Source of the DNA: JAIQFF01 sp963788505
GTDB taxonomy: Bacteria; Acidobacteriota; Terriglobia; Terriglobales; Acidobacteriaceae
Length of the DNA: 64,000 nt
Assembly (NCBI GenBank): GCA_963788505.1
Contig: CAWBGY010000009.1
Coordinates: 248,001-312,000 of the forward strand
Direction: 5' to 3'
Shown here piece by piece: positions 62,000 through 64,000 of this stretch. Both the position numbers and the translations under genes were made by a program. The stretch's first letter is position 1; each line of letters begins with the position of its first letter. Under the pieces are notes generated by a model. The model saw nothing but the letters and a program-made list of their open reading frames with translations. It ran no database searches and had not been told where the DNA came from.

Positions 62000-63187
62000 A
62001 TGAAGTCCTCTAAAGCATTGTTCTGTAATCGTGCTTCATGGCAATGTCGTCAGGCCTACGTCCTCGGGAACAACGTTATACGCATGACGACGCTGACCGG
62101 CGGAGGACACATCGCCGAATTCCAATTGGAAGATTCGCCGAGTGTGAGCCCTCTGTGGGTGCCACCCTGGAAGACGATTGAACCACACGAATATCGCGAA
62201 AAAACTCACGCTCGGGATTACGGCACGATTACCGAGGGCAAACTCCTTTCCGGCCTGGTGGGTCACAACATCTGTCTGGATTATTTTGGTTCTCCGTCGG
62301 TAGAGGAGGCTCAGCAAGGGCTCTCCCAGCACGGAGAAGCTCCCTGGTCGAAGTGGCGGAAAAGCGGTATCTCGGTGAGTCAGCAAAAAGTCGCTTTGGA
62401 AATGTCGGTAAGGTTGCCCGTGTGCGGTTTGAGGTTCAGCCGGAAAATCGAGTTGAGGAAGGGTGAATCCGTCGCCTACTTCAAGGAAGTGGTTCGCAAC
62501 GAGAGAAGAGCGGATCACTTCTTTCACTGGACTCAGCACATCACTTTGGGATTGCCGTTTCTTTCGCCTGAAGATGCCACGATCGCCCTCCCCGGAACGA
62601 AGTCCATTACCTTTCCCCACGGCTATGACGAGGGGAAAGCGTTGCTCACCTCCAACGAAGAATTTCAGTGGCCCAACGCCCCCCTCCTAAAAGGTGGGAA
62701 AGTCGACCTCACCCATCCGTTCGTGCAAAGAGGTTTGGGATTCGTCGTGGCGGTTTTGCTGGATAAGAAAACAAACATCGGTTTCGTAGCCGCCATCAAC
62801 CGCAAGCTCGGGCTTCTCATCGCATATTGTTTCAAGCGCAGTGATTTTCCCTGGGTGGCCATTTGGGAAGAAAATCTCGGCATCTCCGCTGCACCCTGGA
62901 AGCAACGCACTCAGGCGCGAGGGTTGGAGTTCAGCACTACTCCGCTGCCAGTGTTGCGCCGCGAAGCATTTATTTCCCGCGGACAGCTCTTCGGTGAACC
63001 GACATTAACTTGCGTGCCAGCTAGGGGAATCAAGACCGTCCACTACGTGTCTCTGCTCACCGGGGTTCCAGAGAAGTTCGCCAACATCCGCGACATCAAG
63101 GTCGTTTCGAACCAGATCGTGATTTACGGAGATTCAGGGCCCCCGATTGCAGTGCAGGCCTCTGGCATTAAGGATTCACTGCAGTAG
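62000..63187 (+). CDS. Aldose 1-epimerase-like protein
   Basis: 395 residues. VLGNNVIRMTTLTGGGHIAEFQLED, SVSPLWVPPWKTIEP, then beta strands with HWTQHITLGLPF and DFPWVAIWEENLG give a galactose-mutarotase-like super-sandwich. No signal peptide is evident. It could interconvert sugar anomers from the locus's substrate; it follows paralog 3 by about 20 bases. Confidence 0.72.
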   Translation: MKSSKALFCNRASWQCRQAYVLGNNVIRMTTLTGGGHIAEFQLEDSPSVSPLWVPPWKTIEPHEYREKTHARDYGTITEGKLLSGLVGHNICLDYFGSPSVEEAQQGLSQHGEAPWSKWRKSGISVSQQKVALEMSVRLPVCGLRFSRKIELRKGESVAYFKEVVRNERRADHFFHWTQHITLGLPFLSPEDATIALPGTKSITFPHGYDEGKALLTSNEEFQWPNAPLLKGGKVDLTHPFVQRGLGFVVAVLLDKKTNIGFVAAINRKLGLLIAYCFKRSDFPWVAIWEENLGISAAPWKQRTQARGLEFSTTPLPVLRREAFISRGQLFGEPTLTCVPARGIKTVHYVSLLTGVPEKFANIRDIKVVSNQIVIYGDSGPPIAVQASGIKDSLQ

Positions 63188-63346
63188 TCGATTTCACGCC
63201 GAAATTGAATTGCAGCGCGGCGGGCCAATAATCCTTCTTCAATGGTCATCCAGAACAAGAGTCAGTACGAAAAGCAAAGAACGGTAGGGTTTTGAAGGGC
63301 CGACCCCGGCCTGGAGGAAGAAAGCGAACGCGGAGGTTGGACAGCT

Positions 63347-64000
63347 ATGACGTCATGTCGGGCTTTGCGGATTATGGTCCTGGCTCTTCTGCTATTTCTC
63401 ACGTTGGCGTCCCGCTCTGCGACCGCAGCCTCGGAAACCGTCTGGCGGATTGGAACCTTCGACGAGGCCTCTATTGAATTCGAAAAGCACATTGATTATT
63501 CCAATCCCGCAAGCGATCCGATCTATGTTGTAGGCAAAAGTATTGCTACAAAAGATTGGCCTGGCTATCAACCGGGTTCCGCCAACGGACAAGCTGGGTA
63601 TCGTCCTCATCCTTTTTCTATCGAGTTTGCCCTCCCCCAAAATCCCAACGGCCTATACGTTCTGAAAGTGGCGTTTCTTGTGGATACACCGCGGATTCCG
63701 CATCTGCAGGTGGACATCAATGGCCACAACTCCTGGTTTTACCCACAGCCAAAACTGAACTACAAGGCAGGTGATCCCACCGGGAACAGCCCAACCTATG
63801 CAAGTGATACGATCACAGTTGCATTGCCCACGCAATATCTGCGCCAGGGGGCGAACAAGCTGGTGTTAACAGCGATTGACGAACCAGGCCAGCGTGACGA
63901 TGCAGTGCCGCCGCCTGGACGACTGGGTGATTCCGGCCTTTTCTACGATGCCCTCGAATTAACGCATGACAACTCTAAAGAATATCGCTCCGACGAAATT
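63347..64000 (+). CDS. Secreted protein with PL4-type domain, 5' part
   Basis: ATG at 63347 has GGAGG ten bases upstream. Signal peptide (MTSCRALRIMVLALLLFLTLASRSATA), then WRIGTFDEASIEFEKHIDYSN, VVGKSIATKDWPGYQPGSANG, FSIEFALPQNPNGLYVLKVAFLVDTPRIPHLQVDING and YLRQGANKLVLTAID, a PL4-like beta-sandwich domain as in the GH38-like protein. The frame is open to the window's end. Presumably a larger glycan-active enzyme. Confidence 0.8.
   Translation, partial: MTSCRALRIMVLALLLFLTLASRSATAASETVWRIGTFDEASIEFEKHIDYSNPASDPIYVVGKSIATKDWPGYQPGSANGQAGYRPHPFSIEFALPQNPNGLYVLKVAFLVDTPRIPHLQVDINGHNSWFYPQPKLNYKAGDPTGNSPTYASDTITVALPTQYLRQGANKLVLTAIDEPGQRDDAVPPPGRLGDSGLFYDALELTHDNSKEYRSDEI

Overview
The window reads as a piece of an Acidobacteriota chromosome, probably a soil lineage and possibly a metagenome-derived assembly. 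The lineage call rests on protein types: a secreted protein of the acidobacterial VWFA-related family, a TAT-exported Gfo/Idh/MocA protein next to a DUF1080 hydrolase, many small secreted acidobacterial-type proteins, an imuA-imuB pair, and dispersed hairpin repeats of the 'TGTCATCCTGAGCG...GTCGAAGGACC' type. This is inference from family knowledge; no search was run.

Layout. (1) 0-25.7 kb is ordinary chromosome: an aminotransferase end, a class A PBP, a VWFA protein, an S41 peptidase homolog that lacks its catalytic Ser/Lys, DUF1080 and Gfo/Idh/MocA proteins, ThiE-like, LOG-family and large TPR proteins, a MetR-like LysR regulator, an acyl-activating/ACP/acyltransferase protein split by a frameshift, a PA2779-like/C39 peptidase/TPR-barrel trio, SodC and the imuA-imuB mutasome pair. 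Intergenic spaces carry several families of short inverted and tandem repeats. Two palindromic repeats of these kinds lie in frame inside imuA and imuB.

(2) 25.8-48.4 kb is a decayed accessory zone. It holds a split HGG-motif protein, an MtfA-type peptidase, a phosphoketolase scrap fused to a copied HGG-gene tail, an integrase C-terminus, tRNA-Glu(CTC), a tRNA-Ser 3' fragment, an adenosylhomocysteinase scrap, frameshifted transaldolase, flavin reductase and ECF sigma genes, a duplicated two-gene cassette in which each copy has lost different parts, CsbD, an IS3-family element beside a porin tail and a truncated KdpD-like kinase, a Fur-family gene with an internal stop, a DUF2924 plus serine recombinase module, an integrase N-terminus and a DUF3604 scrap.

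(3) 48.4-64 kb is a carbohydrate-utilisation locus. Three paralogous ~690-residue secreted glycosidase-like proteins, a ceramidase-like hydrolase, a DMT transporter, a 1192-residue GH38-like protein, an aldose-epimerase-like protein and a truncated secreted protein with a PL4-type domain surround a GntR/FCD regulator. Three palindromic TGATCGATCA-type sites sit before the main transcription units and look like operators for that regulator.

At least six otherwise good genes are broken by one-base indels, mostly in short homopolymers. These may be sequencing errors or real decay, so such genes are annotated in pieces with the inferred join stated.
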